From [Mycoplasma] phocae (GTDB lineage: Bacteria; Bacillota_I; Bacilli_A; Mycoplasmatales; Metamycoplasmataceae): 64,000 nt of DNA. The DNA lies in assembly GCF_003332325.1 (NCBI RefSeq), contig NZ_CP029295.1, positions 620,001 through 684,000 of the forward strand, in the 5' to 3' direction. Below the pieces are notes generated by a model that was not told where the DNA came from, did not search any database, and was given only the letters and a program-made list of their open reading frames with translations. Positions 35,502-47,460 of the stretch are shown piece by piece. The position numbers and the translations under genes are program-made. Each line of letters starts with the position of its first letter. The first letter of the stretch is position 1.

Positions 35502-36043
35502 TTATTTCCTTATTTTCTTTTTAAAATTATTAATATATTTATAAACAAAATTGTTTAAATCTTCGAGAGTAGCAAAATGATATTTGCGCTTATTTATTTC
35601 AATTTCTCATAAATCAAAAAAGTTTAAATCAAGAAGATTTTTTTTATCCCTATCAATATAATATGCTTTTTGACGAGATGGAAGTATTAGACTATTAAGA
35701 AGTAAGCGATAATTTTGTAAAATGATTTCAGGATCATTAAATGATAATAAATAATCATTAACGTTTAGTCCATTTGATTTTAAGTAATTTTGAAGTTTTT
35801 CTATTTTAAACTTAACACGTGGAGTAACACCAGTTTTTTCAAGTTGTTCTTTAAAATTTTTAAATTCTTTATCATTAAAAGTTAATTCTTCATTATATGG
35901 ACTATTAAATATAAATTTGTCTTCATCTTTTGCGATAAATGTTTTTTTCATTATTAAACTAAGATTAATATCATCTTCAATATTTAAAAAAGCATGATTT
36001 TTTAAAGTGTCTAATAATGTGTTTCGCCGACTTTACTGCTAAT
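35502..36043 (-). pseudogene. Tail fragment of the 815-aa gene (array fragment 4)
   Basis: This tail copy carries the same single-base deletion (GAAACACATTATTAG) as fragment 1, so its frame is broken soon after the junction. It has YYIDRDKKN instead of YYVDGDKKN. No start signal is seen. Confidence 0.78.
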
Positions 36044-36082
36044 TAGTTTTTTCTCATTTATCGATAAATAAAGAGCAAAAAA

Positions 36083-37228
36083 CTAATATTTAGATGGATC
36101 TACATTTTTTCACGGATTTAGAATTTCTTTTATTTTAGTGCCCTTTTTATTTTTAAATTCGAAGTCAGAGAAAAGCTCTTTATTTTCATATGATTGAATT
36201 TTATAATCATAAAAATAATATAAATCTTCGTTTAATCCGAATGAAGATAAATCTCAACGAATTCCAGGATCGTCATTAACTCTAATAAAGAAAAAGATTC
36301 CTCTGTAAAGAATATGACGCGGATACTCTCTTAATTCTTTATCTCTTCTCGGATATCAAACTGAATCAACACCATCATATTCATAGCTTTTCAGAGTAAC
36401 TGAATGACTACTATCATTAAAACCATTATCTTTCATTCCCGGCATTAATTTAGGTTTAACGTAAATACTAGACGGTTTTAAAGTGTTAAAGGCATTAAAA
36501 TTAGTATAAGCTCCATATCATGATGATGCCTTAAATTCATTTTTATCCCTATCATAAGATTGTCTTCAAAAATCAGAACTAAAAGTCAGCTTAGATCAAT
36601 ATCCAGGAGGATTTTCTTTAAATGAAGGAGCATCAGGATTTAATCTATACTCAACGAGAGATTTTCTTACTTTGAGATATTCGGACATATCAAGACCAGA
36701 AACGGCAATATTGGTGTTTAAGTTTGGCAAATTAAGAATTTTAACCAACATCTCCACAAATCTATCTTTATTAATAAGCCATTTTGCAACATTTTTATTT
36801 TCAAAAAGTGAATAGTTTCAATCGCCATCTTTAAAATCATGCGGATTTAAATTAATTTTTACTTCTTTAGTATAAGTTACATCTATATTTTTAATTTCTT
36901 CTGGTCCATATTTTTTTATGACATCTCTGAAAATTTTATATTTGTAAGAAAAATCATCATATCACCTATTAAAATCGTTATAAATATTTACAAAATTATC
37001 ATCTGCGACATTGGTTTTTGGATATAAAACGTGATCTTTTTTAACGGTGAAATCTTCAAAATCATCAAAAACATAATTTTTGGCGTTTATATATCTTCTT
37101 TTATATTCATTAAACTTCTTCTCTTCAGGAGTTAGTTCTTTAAAACAAGAAACAGCAGCAATTGGCAGCGCGGCCGCTGCTACTCCAATTCCCAAAATTA
37201 ATTTTATTTTTAAGTTTTTTCTTTTCAT
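36083..37228 (-). CDS. Aromatic-rich lipoprotein LP5 (operon-proximal copy)
   Basis: The gene encodes 381 aa. This copy directly follows the complete 815-aa gene (4 bp between its stop and this ATG), so it is probably the founder of the array and part of the ABC operon. Its signal peptide is MKRKNLKIKLILGIGVAAAA with lipobox AAVSC. It differs from LP1-LP4 at KYGPEEIKNIDVTYTKEV, where the others have RLKVHYTKEV. It is aromatic-rich throughout. Its place in the operon suggests that it works with the two large exported proteins and the ABC transporter. Confidence 0.82.
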
Positions 37229-37232
37229 TATT

Positions 37233-39680
37233 TTAGTTCCTTATTTCCTTTTTAAAATTATTAATATATTTATAAACAAAATTGTTCAAATCTTCGAGAG
37301 TAGCAAAATGATATTTGCGCTTATTTATTTCAATTTCTCATAAATCAAAAAAGTTTAAATCAAGAAGATTTTTTTTATCCCCATCAACATAATATGCTTT
37401 TTGACGAGATGGAAGTATTAGACTATTAAGAAGTAAGCGATAATTTTGTAAAATGATTTCAGGATCATTAAATGATAATAAATAATCATTAACGTTTAGT
37501 CCGTTTGATTTTAAGTAATTTTGAAGTTTTTCTATTTTAAACTTAACACGTGGAGTAACACCAGTTTTTTCAAGTTGTTCTTTAAAATTTTTAAATTCTT
37601 TATTATTAAAAGTTAATTCTTCATTATATGGACTATTAAATATAAATTTGTCTTCATCTTTTGCAATAAATGTTTTTTTCATTATTAGACTAAGATTAAT
37701 ATCATCTTCAATATTTAAAAAAGCATGATTTTTTAAAGTGTCTAATAATTGTGTTTCGCCGACTTTACTGCTAATATCGTCAGATAATAATATTTTTTTT
37801 GCTTTTGACAATTTAACTCAGTGATTTAGAATATATTCAATTTTTTCATCAAAACTATTAAGATTATTAAAATTTTCATTATATGAAATATCTTCTTTTC
37901 TTAAATTACTTTGAATAATATCAAAATAATTATTTTTATATTGATCTAATAAAACCATTAATAAATTATCGTTATTTTTAACAATTTTATAATTGGATAT
38001 ATTATCACCATTGTTTCAAATTGGGTTTTTGTTTAAATGAATAATTTCATTTTTAAATTTTTGCAGATAATTTTGCGAATACAAAGAAAAGTCATCTTTA
38101 TTCAATCAATCATTAGCAAAAAGATTATCAAATATATTTTCTTTACTATTATTTACATAATTATCAGAACCTTTTTTACTAAAATAATTAATTTTTGAAT
38201 ATCCAAAATCCACTTGTGAACTCACTACTACATGGTCATCTACCGAATTTTTGAAATAATTTAAATGCGCATTGTAGAAAAAATTACTTAATTTTTTTAG
38301 CTCATTTTTAAATTCGATTTCTTTAAATGTCGTTTGATTTAAGGTTTCGTTAAATATAGATTGAAATTCAAGTTTGTCGATATTAAAAACTTCATTTCAT
38401 AATTTTTCCTTATCAATATCGATAGAAATATTAAAACCAAAAATATCCTCAATTTTTAACGACTTAAAAAATTCTCCAAATTTTTTAAAGTTGTATCATT
38501 CAATAGAAGTATCAGCAAATCTCTTATATTTTAATTCGGGCATGAAAGCGTTAAAATTTAAATTCTCGAAATCTAAAAAACTATTCTTTTTGAATTTTCT
38601 CGTGAAAACAATATTATAAAAATCATCATCTATTTCTTTTTTAAGCGGATATAAATATGAAATCATACTTTTGAATATTTTGTGGTTTTCTGCATATTGT
38701 TGCTCTGATAAATATTTTTTTATTCACTTTTTACTTACATATTTTTCCAAACGATTATAGTTAAGATTTCCTTCATTATGTTTTTCATTTCATCCATTTT
38801 TTTTGCCGTTTATCAAAAATTTAAAATCTCATTTAGGAACTAATTTTGGATCACCATAATATTCTTCATTGATTGATGGAAATAATACTATCTTATAAAT
38901 ATTTGTTTCTTCTATTTTCCTTTTAAGGATAGAAACATATTTTCTAAAAATATCTAAAAATATCTCATTAAAAAATTTATTTTCGTAATCTACAAGTAAA
39001 TTGTAATTCTCGTTATCGTCCTGAATTTTGTAACCATTAATAATATTTTTGTTATCAGTTCTTAATAAATTGAAAAACCTTCGTTGATCAAATTTTGAAA
39101 AAGGATTAAAATAGTGTGTTTTTTTATCAGGGGATTGATATTGATATAGCAAATTTTCTATAATATTTTTATTGTAACTATCAGATATGCTTTGAACAGC
39201 CTCATTGTAATATCTAAATTCATTACCAGAAATATCTAGATACCTTTTAATAATTTCTGCTTCATTCAAATACGAAGTTATTGAAAATTTTTGATCATCT
39301 GTATAGTTTTCATAAATAGTTTTATAAGCGGGTTTAATTTTTTTAGGGTCATATTCATTAATAATGGTTTCATCTAAATTAACAACCCTATCATCATTTT
39401 TAAGGGTTTTAGATCCGAGATATCTTTTAGTTTTAATTTTTCCATTTTCTTTGATAAACTTGAAGGCTTCATTATTTGAATTAAATTTTTTATTTTTTCC
39501 ATCGATTTCTAAAGTAAATGTATTTCTAATTGCATTATCATTATTACCATTGCTAATGATACTGGTATTAATATTTTTGTTTTGTTTTAAATAACTACTA
39601 GAAGAAGTTGAAAGTGGAATAACACTAGAAAATGTTGCAATTGAAACAATTAATGGTGCTAAAATAATTTTTTTACGCAT
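37233..39680 (-). CDS. Exported 815-aa protein of the ABC operon
   Basis: The gene is continuous with UGA as Trp from 39680 to 37233. Its N-terminal signal sequence is MRKKIILAPLIVSIATFSSV, with no lipobox Cys, so it is secreted or membrane-anchored. Short modules of the form Y/F-x-hydrophobic-basic-K-F-x-S/T-x-x-E-A at both ends (TFTLEIDGKNKKFNSNNEAF near residue 55; WEIEINKRKYHFATLEDLNK near the end) match modules in the larger protein upstream. The middle is helical and rich in Tyr, Phe and Asn. The start overlaps the upstream stop by 8 bp (ATGCGTAA). No family is recognised. Its last ~175 codons are copied four times downstream. Confidence 0.8.
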
Positions 39681-42600
39681 GTTGTGTTTTCCTTTCCATT
39701 AATTTTATTTTTTTATTACTTAAATCTTCACAATATGAAATTATTTCATCAATAGAATTAAATTTTTTATCTCCAAATAAATATATTTTTCCAACAACAG
39801 TTTCGATATTTTCATCATAAATGTCTAAAAATGAATCTTTTCTTAAAAAATTAATAGCATCATCGAATGAAATAAATGATTTAACATTACCACTATTGCT
39901 TGTTATTTCGTAAATATCATATTTATAGGGTTTTTTTAAATTTTTGAATTTTATTTTTTTCCAAAATTGTTCAGAAGATGAATTTTTTCAATTTACATTA
40001 AATTTGTTTCTAAATATTTCTAATTTTTTTTCTAAATCTAGTGAAGACGTTAAATAATAAAAATCTTCAGGAGTTTTTTGAAGGTTACCGTCAAATATTA
40101 ATAAATCTTCTTCGATATTATTATCAGAATTTAATTTTTCCACTATTTTTTTATATTCATCAAACACATCAATACCAATATCGCTTTTTAATATATATTC
40201 TTGATCAATTGGAATATTATTTTTATCCAGTTTTGGTATTTGCATTACTAATGTAGGTCTCAATGTATTTCGAATAAAATCAATGCTATTGTCTTTTAAA
40301 CCGCTATAGTTTTGAACTCAAGTAGGACTTTCTTCATCAAAATAAAGATATCCGCCACTAGTTCAATAGTTTTTAATATTTTTATTGTCTACTAAATCTC
40401 CAACCAAATCATTAACACTGTCAAAATATAAATTCTCATTAAGTTTGTTAGCAGAATTTTCAAATGAATATTGATATTTATATTCACTATATTCATCGCC
40501 AACATTAGATAAGATAACTTCTAACAAATCATTATTAAGTTCTTTATCATCTATTGACAAATATTCTTTGTTATCAAAATAATATAAATCTGAGGCAAAT
40601 TCTGGAATTATTTCAATTGGTTTTAGTGGTTTAAAGTCCTTTTCAATTGATTGAACATCACTTTTTTTAAGGCCTCAAAACTGACTTTTAGAAATTCCTC
40701 CATCCCATATATATCTATCACTTTCATTTCCAGTATCAGCAAAAACATAGTCCTTAGGTTCTTTGACTCCAATTATTTGAATTGCTAATTCCATCACGAT
40801 ATTCAAAACAGCTCCAACAACTAAAGAAACAGGGTTGGGGGGTATAAATGATAAAATTCCATTAACAACATCCCTTACAGAGTGAGCAATTTTAGATTCA
40901 TAATTCAAATCACCCTTATTTATAATATTGTTAAGCAATGAAAAGGATGAAGCGAAAAGACTTATAGCTTTTTGTGCAGTTTCAATACCGTTTTTAATGG
41001 ATTCAGCTTTACTTTTTATGCTTTTTTCCGAAATAATAATTGTCTTGCTTTCTTTTAAAATTATTCTCTGTCTAGCACTAAATTTTGCTTTGTATTGGCT
41101 TTTATTTTTGTGCGATTTGTATTCTCGTACAATACTCTTAGCTCTATTCTTTTCATTATCACTTGTAACTTTATAAAATTTTTTTTCTAATTGTTTATCG
41201 GTTAATTTGCTACTAAAGGATAAATTTTGTTTTTCGATATTTTCTCATTCAGTTTTATTCTCAATAAATATTTCTTTAATTTTTTTATTATCATTTTTTT
41301 CTATATACTTTTCTAGTGATTTTACTAATCTTTCAACAAAAGATGTGGTTGATTGATTTATTGAATTAGCTCCTTGCGCTATAGTATTCATTAGTGATAA
41401 TTTATGTTCATCATTTGTTGAATAATTGAAATTTTTTATATATTCGCCAGTTGAATCATCATATATAAATAATGAGTTTTCTTTTGATATTAATGAATAT
41501 TGATTAAATAATTTTTGATATTCCAAAATTTCTTTATCATCAATATTGTTTTTATCAAATATAAAATCTTTATTAAATTTAATTAGTGAATTAGTTGAAG
41601 CAACATTATTCATAGCTAAAGATATTATTGACATGGCATTTAATACCTTACGACTATTAGATAAAATGCCAATAAAGAAATTTAAATCAACATTAAAATC
41701 GAAATTCGTATCAAGTGCACGATAATGTTTTACCAAATCTATTTCTTGATTACTATTATTTTTATATAAATCAGGTCCAATAACTTGTTTTAGTGAATCA
41801 TTGATTTCATTAAAAATTTTTATAAAATAATTTTTAAATAACCTTACTGCCTTGGCTGAAGCATGATATTTAGCCATATAGGCAAGTCCAGATATATATG
41901 AAACACTAACATTATTAAAGAAATCACCATACTTACCATTTTTTATAAAATCGGCTATAGCTTCTAGTTTATCTAATAACGTTTGATTATCTTCAATTTT
42001 AATTTTTTTTAATTCTTCTTGTAAATGTTTGGATTCATTTCTAAATTTAAAATAATTTAATATAGAAAAATTATCGACATATTTTTTAATAATGTTTTTC
42101 TTTTCATCTTCTGTTAGAGAAGAATTTTTATTAAAGTAATCATTAATAACATTAGAATTTGTTGATCTTAATAGATTTGATGAAAACGCATTAACAATGT
42201 TTCTTGCCGATGAACTATGTTTCATATTATCTTTTGATGGTATTTGATCAACTTTTTGTCATTGGCTAAGATCGGTAAATCTTAAAATTTCATTTCCTGC
42301 GCTTTCATGCACGTAATTTCCATATAAATTTGCCGGATCATCCTTATGAATATCAACTAAAAATTTTTTTCTGCCTTTATTTGATGTAATTTTAATTATA
42401 GGCATACGCAATTTTTCAGATTTTTGCATAATATTTTTAATAAAATCTTCTTCAGCAAAAATATCGCCATTTTTTTTATTTTTTATATAGCGCTTGTAAT
42501 TATTTCTAATAAAATTTTCTAATTTTTGTTTTTCATTAACTGAAGCATTATTGATTGGTTGTTTTAGATGCAAAATCTTCTTGTTGGGTGCTTTAAAAAC

Positions 42601-43260
42601 GTTATTTGGTTTTTCAATGTTTAAATATTTAATTAGAGCATCAAGTCTATAGTTTTCGTCTTGACTAAGAGTTTCAATTTCAAGTGTTTTTTTCGCAATT
42701 TCTTGAATAATTTTTTCCTTAGAATCGTAATACTTATCTTTAAATTTATAAAATAAATTAATATTTGAGTATGAATTTTTTGCTTCAATTTCACTTTCAT
42801 AAGCAAGACCATCTTTGCCCATATATACTTTAGTTTCAAAATCACCATTACTCAAATTAATTTTAGATAATTGATGTGATGATAAGGAGCTATCAATATT
42901 TTTGTTATCATTATTTTTAAAATATTCTATATCATCGTAAAAAATACCTTCTTTTTTTACAATATTTTTCGCAATATATCTTTTTAGATCCTCTAAAGTG
43001 TTAAATGATTTATTATGATTTTTTGAATAATAAATTTTTTTAGATTCAATAATATTTTGCTCATTTGTAAGTTTTACAATTTGGTCTTCTCATTCTTTTC
43101 TTGAGTTAAACGGTACATCGAATAAATAGTATTTAGGAGTTGACGCTTCAGGTTTTTTTAAAACGCTACTAAATTGGACAACTGGAACACCAATCGCAAC
43201 AGCCGATAAAGCGATTAATGGTGCCGAACTTAATAAAATATTTTTTGTTTTCTTTTTCAT
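39673..43260 (-). CDS. Exported 1195-aa protein of the ABC operon
   Basis: This is one reading frame from 43260 to 39673 under code 4; many UGA Trp codons hide it otherwise. The signal/anchor is MKKKTKNILLSSAPLIALSA with following VAIGVPVVQF, and there is no lipobox. Modules of ~25 aa (PKYYLFDVPFNSRKEWED, KIYYSKNHNKSFNTLEDLK, NLFYKFKDKYYDSKEKII) lie in residues 42-190, and similar ones (KIYLFGDKKFNSIDEIISY) at ~1160-1190. The centre is helical. A long hydrophobic, Gly/Pro-containing stretch (GILSFIPPNPVSLVVGAVLN and onward, residues ~800-832) could insert in a membrane. No family is recognised. It starts 3 bp after the permease stop. Confidence 0.78.
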
Positions 43261-43263
43261 AAT

Positions 43264-44997
43264 TTATATCTCCTTTTGTTTACTTCTGATTGTCAAATAT
43301 AATAGTAGTGAAATAGATAAAACAAATAATGACATTAGTAAAATTAAATTGTTTTTATCAATTGTTTTAATCCTAAATCTTAATGTATATTTGTAGGTAT
43401 TGATTATTTGATCATTTGGAGATAATTTAAATCTAAATACTTGATTATCTGCCAAACTTAATGAATTTAGCTCTGCTATTAACCGTAGTGTATCAACAAG
43501 TTTATTTGATGATATTAGCACATAATTAGCTCATTCTTTTTGATTTGAGATATTTGCAAAAACGTTATTAAAGTTATCTAAACTAATTTCAAATCGCTTA
43601 AAATTTTCATTAAGAATAGCAACTTTATTATTTGATAGAAATACTACCATGTAGTTTATTAAAAAGTCTTTATCCTTATCTTCGATTTTCTTATCAATAT
43701 TGTTAATCTTGTTTTTTGGAATTAAATCTTTGATATAAAAAGGTGAAGTTTGCGACTGAATATTTTGACTAATAACTAGTGGATTAACTCGGTACATAAA
43801 ATCAATAAGTTCGTAAAAATTTTCTTCAAATTCTTTTAAAATAATATTTTTAAGCTCATTATTATCTTTAATTAACTTATCAAAATCACGTCTTAAATAT
43901 TGAATGTTTTTATCATTAACACCTAATAAAGTTTTAATATCATTAACTTCATTGTTAGAAAACTCATTTAATATTCATATAGGATTTTTTATTTTTTCTA
44001 AAATACCTTTAATTAAATCTACATGAATTTTTTTATAGATATTTTCATTGATAAAATTAATTATTTCTTGGTTATTAAAATTAATAATTTTAGGACTATT
44101 AATTTCATAAATAAAGTACTCATTTTTTAAATTTCATGATGTTTCTTCTAAGCTAGATATAAAGTCAAGGTTATTGTATTTGCTTTTATAGCTATTTTTA
44201 ATATAATCACCAAATAATAAATTTTTATCGAAGTTATTATTTAAAGTTAGAATTGGAAAAAGATAAGAACTATTTATTAAATCGGCATAATGATTATTAA
44301 TATCTTGATTTGAAAATGTCGGATCAAGGTTTGATGATAAGCTATCAGTACTTAAAATATAATGCTCATTGACAATTTTGTTGTTACTTCTTTCAATTAT
44401 TTTTTGGTAATTTTTAGAATTAACATTATCATGAATTTTATAAACAAATGTCCTTAATAATAATGGTGTTGAAACCATAGCCATTGTGCTTAAAAGATAA
44501 ATAGTATTTTTCGCTGATACCTTTTTAAAAAAAGATATTATAAAAACTAGAAAAATAAAACTAAAAAATAATACTAGAAAATTTGATGTTAAAAATCCAA
44601 AGAAGAATAAAAACATTTGAGTAATATTAGCAAGTTTTTTAGCATATAAAATTGTTATTGCTACAGTTCAAATAAAATTAATTAAAATGAATCACAAAAT
44701 TACAAACAATAATTTAGAAACGAAAATTTTCCTTTTATTTGAAAACACTGAATTTGAAATAATATCATATTGATTATTTTTGGAATTTATGAAAAACATC
44801 TGCAAAAATAAAGAACAGTAAAATAAATTAACACAAAAAACAATGAAAAATATTAATCAATTATAGTTATTAAAAAGATTTGGGATATTGACAATTGGTA
44901 CAATTGCACCAAATGATAAAAACGACAATATTAATACAATAAAATAAAATTTATTTTTTATAAAATAAATAAAATGATTTCTTAGTAAAAACTGCAT
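43264..44997 (-). CDS. ABC transporter permease with large external domain
   Basis: The gene encodes 577 aa. About six hydrophobic segments lie in residues 15-185 (e.g. FYFIVLILSFLSFGAIVPIV, LLFVILWFILINFIWTVAIT, FLFFFGFLTSNFLVLFFSFI). A ~355-residue polar domain follows, and one C-terminal span (NLILLMSLFVLSISLLLYLT) precedes a basic RSKQKEI tail. This resembles ABC-2 or macrolide-exporter-like permeases with an extracytoplasmic domain more than importers, and no substrate-binding protein gene is present. It overlaps the ATPase stop by one base (TAATG), so both subunits are made together. Export of the following secreted proteins, or extraction of a lipid or lipoprotein, is possible but inferred. 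Confidence 0.75.
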
Positions 44998-45719
44998 TAT
45001 TTGTATTCCTTATCGTATAAAAGGTGTTGATTGTATATATAGGTTAAATCGTCTCTATTTACAATAGGACCGGTTCAAATAATCTTGCCTCTTTTTATAA
45101 ATGTTGCATCATCAACATAATGTCTTATCTCGTCAATTAAATGTGAAGAAATAAAAATTGTAATTCCTGCTTTTGTAAATTCTCGTAATTTTAGATACAA
45201 CATTTTTCGAGCAGTTGGATCTAGGTTAGAATCGGGCTCATCTAAAAATAGTAGTTGTGGTTTTGCTATTTCGGAAAATAACAAAATTAATTTCTTTTTT
45301 TCCCCACTTGAAAAAGTATTGGGATTATTTTTCATTTTTAATTCTAATCCATACTCTTTAAACTTCTTAATAACCAAATTCTTATTAATTTTTCGTCCGG
45401 TAAATAGTCTACAATACTCTCTAATGTAGTTAATTGCGGATAAATAATAAGGAAATTTTATATGGGTGTTAAAGAATAAAAATGATTTTGGTTTTTCGAT
45501 ACTATCGAGATTTTGTCCATCAAAGAAAAGCGTTCCTTCGAAATCTAAATCGCCTCCAGTACAAATTTTCATAAGGGTAGATTTGCCGGCTCCATTCTCT
45601 CCGACAAGGATGTGAATTCTGTTTTCTAAAATCGAAAAATTTGCGTTATCAATTAAAAAATGACCCTTGACACTTTTATAAATATTTTTCGCTTGAAATA
45701 TAACTTTTTTATTAATCAT
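44997..45719 (-). CDS. ABC transporter ATP-binding protein
   Basis: The gene encodes 240 aa. Walker A is GENGAGKS (~residues 39-46), the signature is FSSGEKKKL (a relaxed LSGGQ), Walker B is LLFLDEPDSNLDP, and the H-loop is FISSHLIDE. It is close to ABC-2-type exporter ATPases (the GAGKSTLMKICTGGDLDFEG region). The C-terminal sequence continues past a UGA Trp to the TAA at 44997. It is the first gene of a tight operon (ATPase, permease, 1195-aa and 815-aa exported proteins, LP5). The ~95 bp element copy 3 lies 32 bp upstream and probably includes its promoter. Confidence 0.93.
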
Positions 45720-45750
45720 CTAATTCAATTATATATACTTTAATAAAAAA

Positions 45751-45845
45751 AATCCTTAAATTTTGAATAAAATAAACTTGCTAATTTTTTTATAAACAAA
45801 AAAGAGTAATAATTTTTAAGGAAATATTAACCAAATTTAGACACT
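45751..45845 (-). repeat. ~95 bp intergenic element, copy 3 (ABC operon leader)
   Basis: Plus-strand text AATCCTTAAATTTTGAATAA, GCTAATTTTTTTATAAACAA, AAAGAGTAATAATTTTTAAG and ACCAAATTTAGACAC matches copies 1 and 2 in order. It lies immediately upstream of the ABC operon start, so it may carry the promoter or an operator. Confidence 0.6.
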
Positions 45846-46005
45846 AAAATTTTTCCTTATATTATAAATATAAGATATGGCAAAATTTACCTTTTTTCTG
45901 ACAAAAAATTAAAAGAAAATTGTTTACTTGTAAATTAAAAAAAATAACTAAAATTCACAATAAATTTGATTTTTTTATTTTTATAAGTCAAAAAACAAAA
46001 TAAAA
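45846..46005. other. AT-rich spacer upstream of the ABC operon
   Basis: I see no gene, tRNA or structured motif here. The sequence is extremely A/T-rich and separates element copy 3 from the serS terminator. Confidence 0.5.
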
Positions 46006-46033
46006 ATTCATATCACTAATTTGGATATGAATT
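46006..46033 (-). terminator. Terminator after serS
   Basis: AATTCATATC (46006-46015), loop ACTAATTTG with GATATGAATT (46024-46033); the minus-strand tail is TTTTATTTTG. It lies ~35 bp past the serS stop. Confidence 0.8.
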
Positions 46034-46065
46034 GTAATTAATTTGAAGTAATGTGACTAATTAAA

Positions 46066-47331
<1,266 letters not shown>

Positions 47332-47460
47332 ATTAATACCTCACTAAATAACATGACTATAACCATGTATATTTTAAACTTTTTTTTAGAAAAATACTAA
47401 AATTGCTACTTAAAGGCTACATGTAAAATTTAGTTATCATTATGTTAAAATTATATTAAT

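Larger units (their letters stand above)
29155..37820 (-). repeat. Tandem array of ~1.73 kb units (lipoprotein + gene tail)
   Basis: Lipoprotein starts at 30306, 32029, 33765, 35497 and 37228 are 1723, 1736, 1732 and 1731 bp apart. Each unit holds one whole lipoprotein gene and a ~540 bp tail of the 815-aa gene. The junction is the same type in every unit: ...TTTATCGATAAATGAGAAAA then CTAATTAGCAGTAAAGTC, where ATTAGCAGTAAAG is also present in the intact gene. This shows an unequal-crossover style expansion from one ancestral duplication. Confidence 0.9.

Noticed and set aside
29155-37820. CRISPR-like or mobile-element repeat array
   Set aside because: The repeat units are 1.7 kb and coding, with no short spacers, transposase or terminal inverted repeats.
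37233-43260. The giant exported proteins as MIB or an F1-like ATPase system
   Set aside because: I see no Walker motifs, no F1 alpha/beta-like sequence and no recognisable Ig-blocking domain; only protein size is similar.
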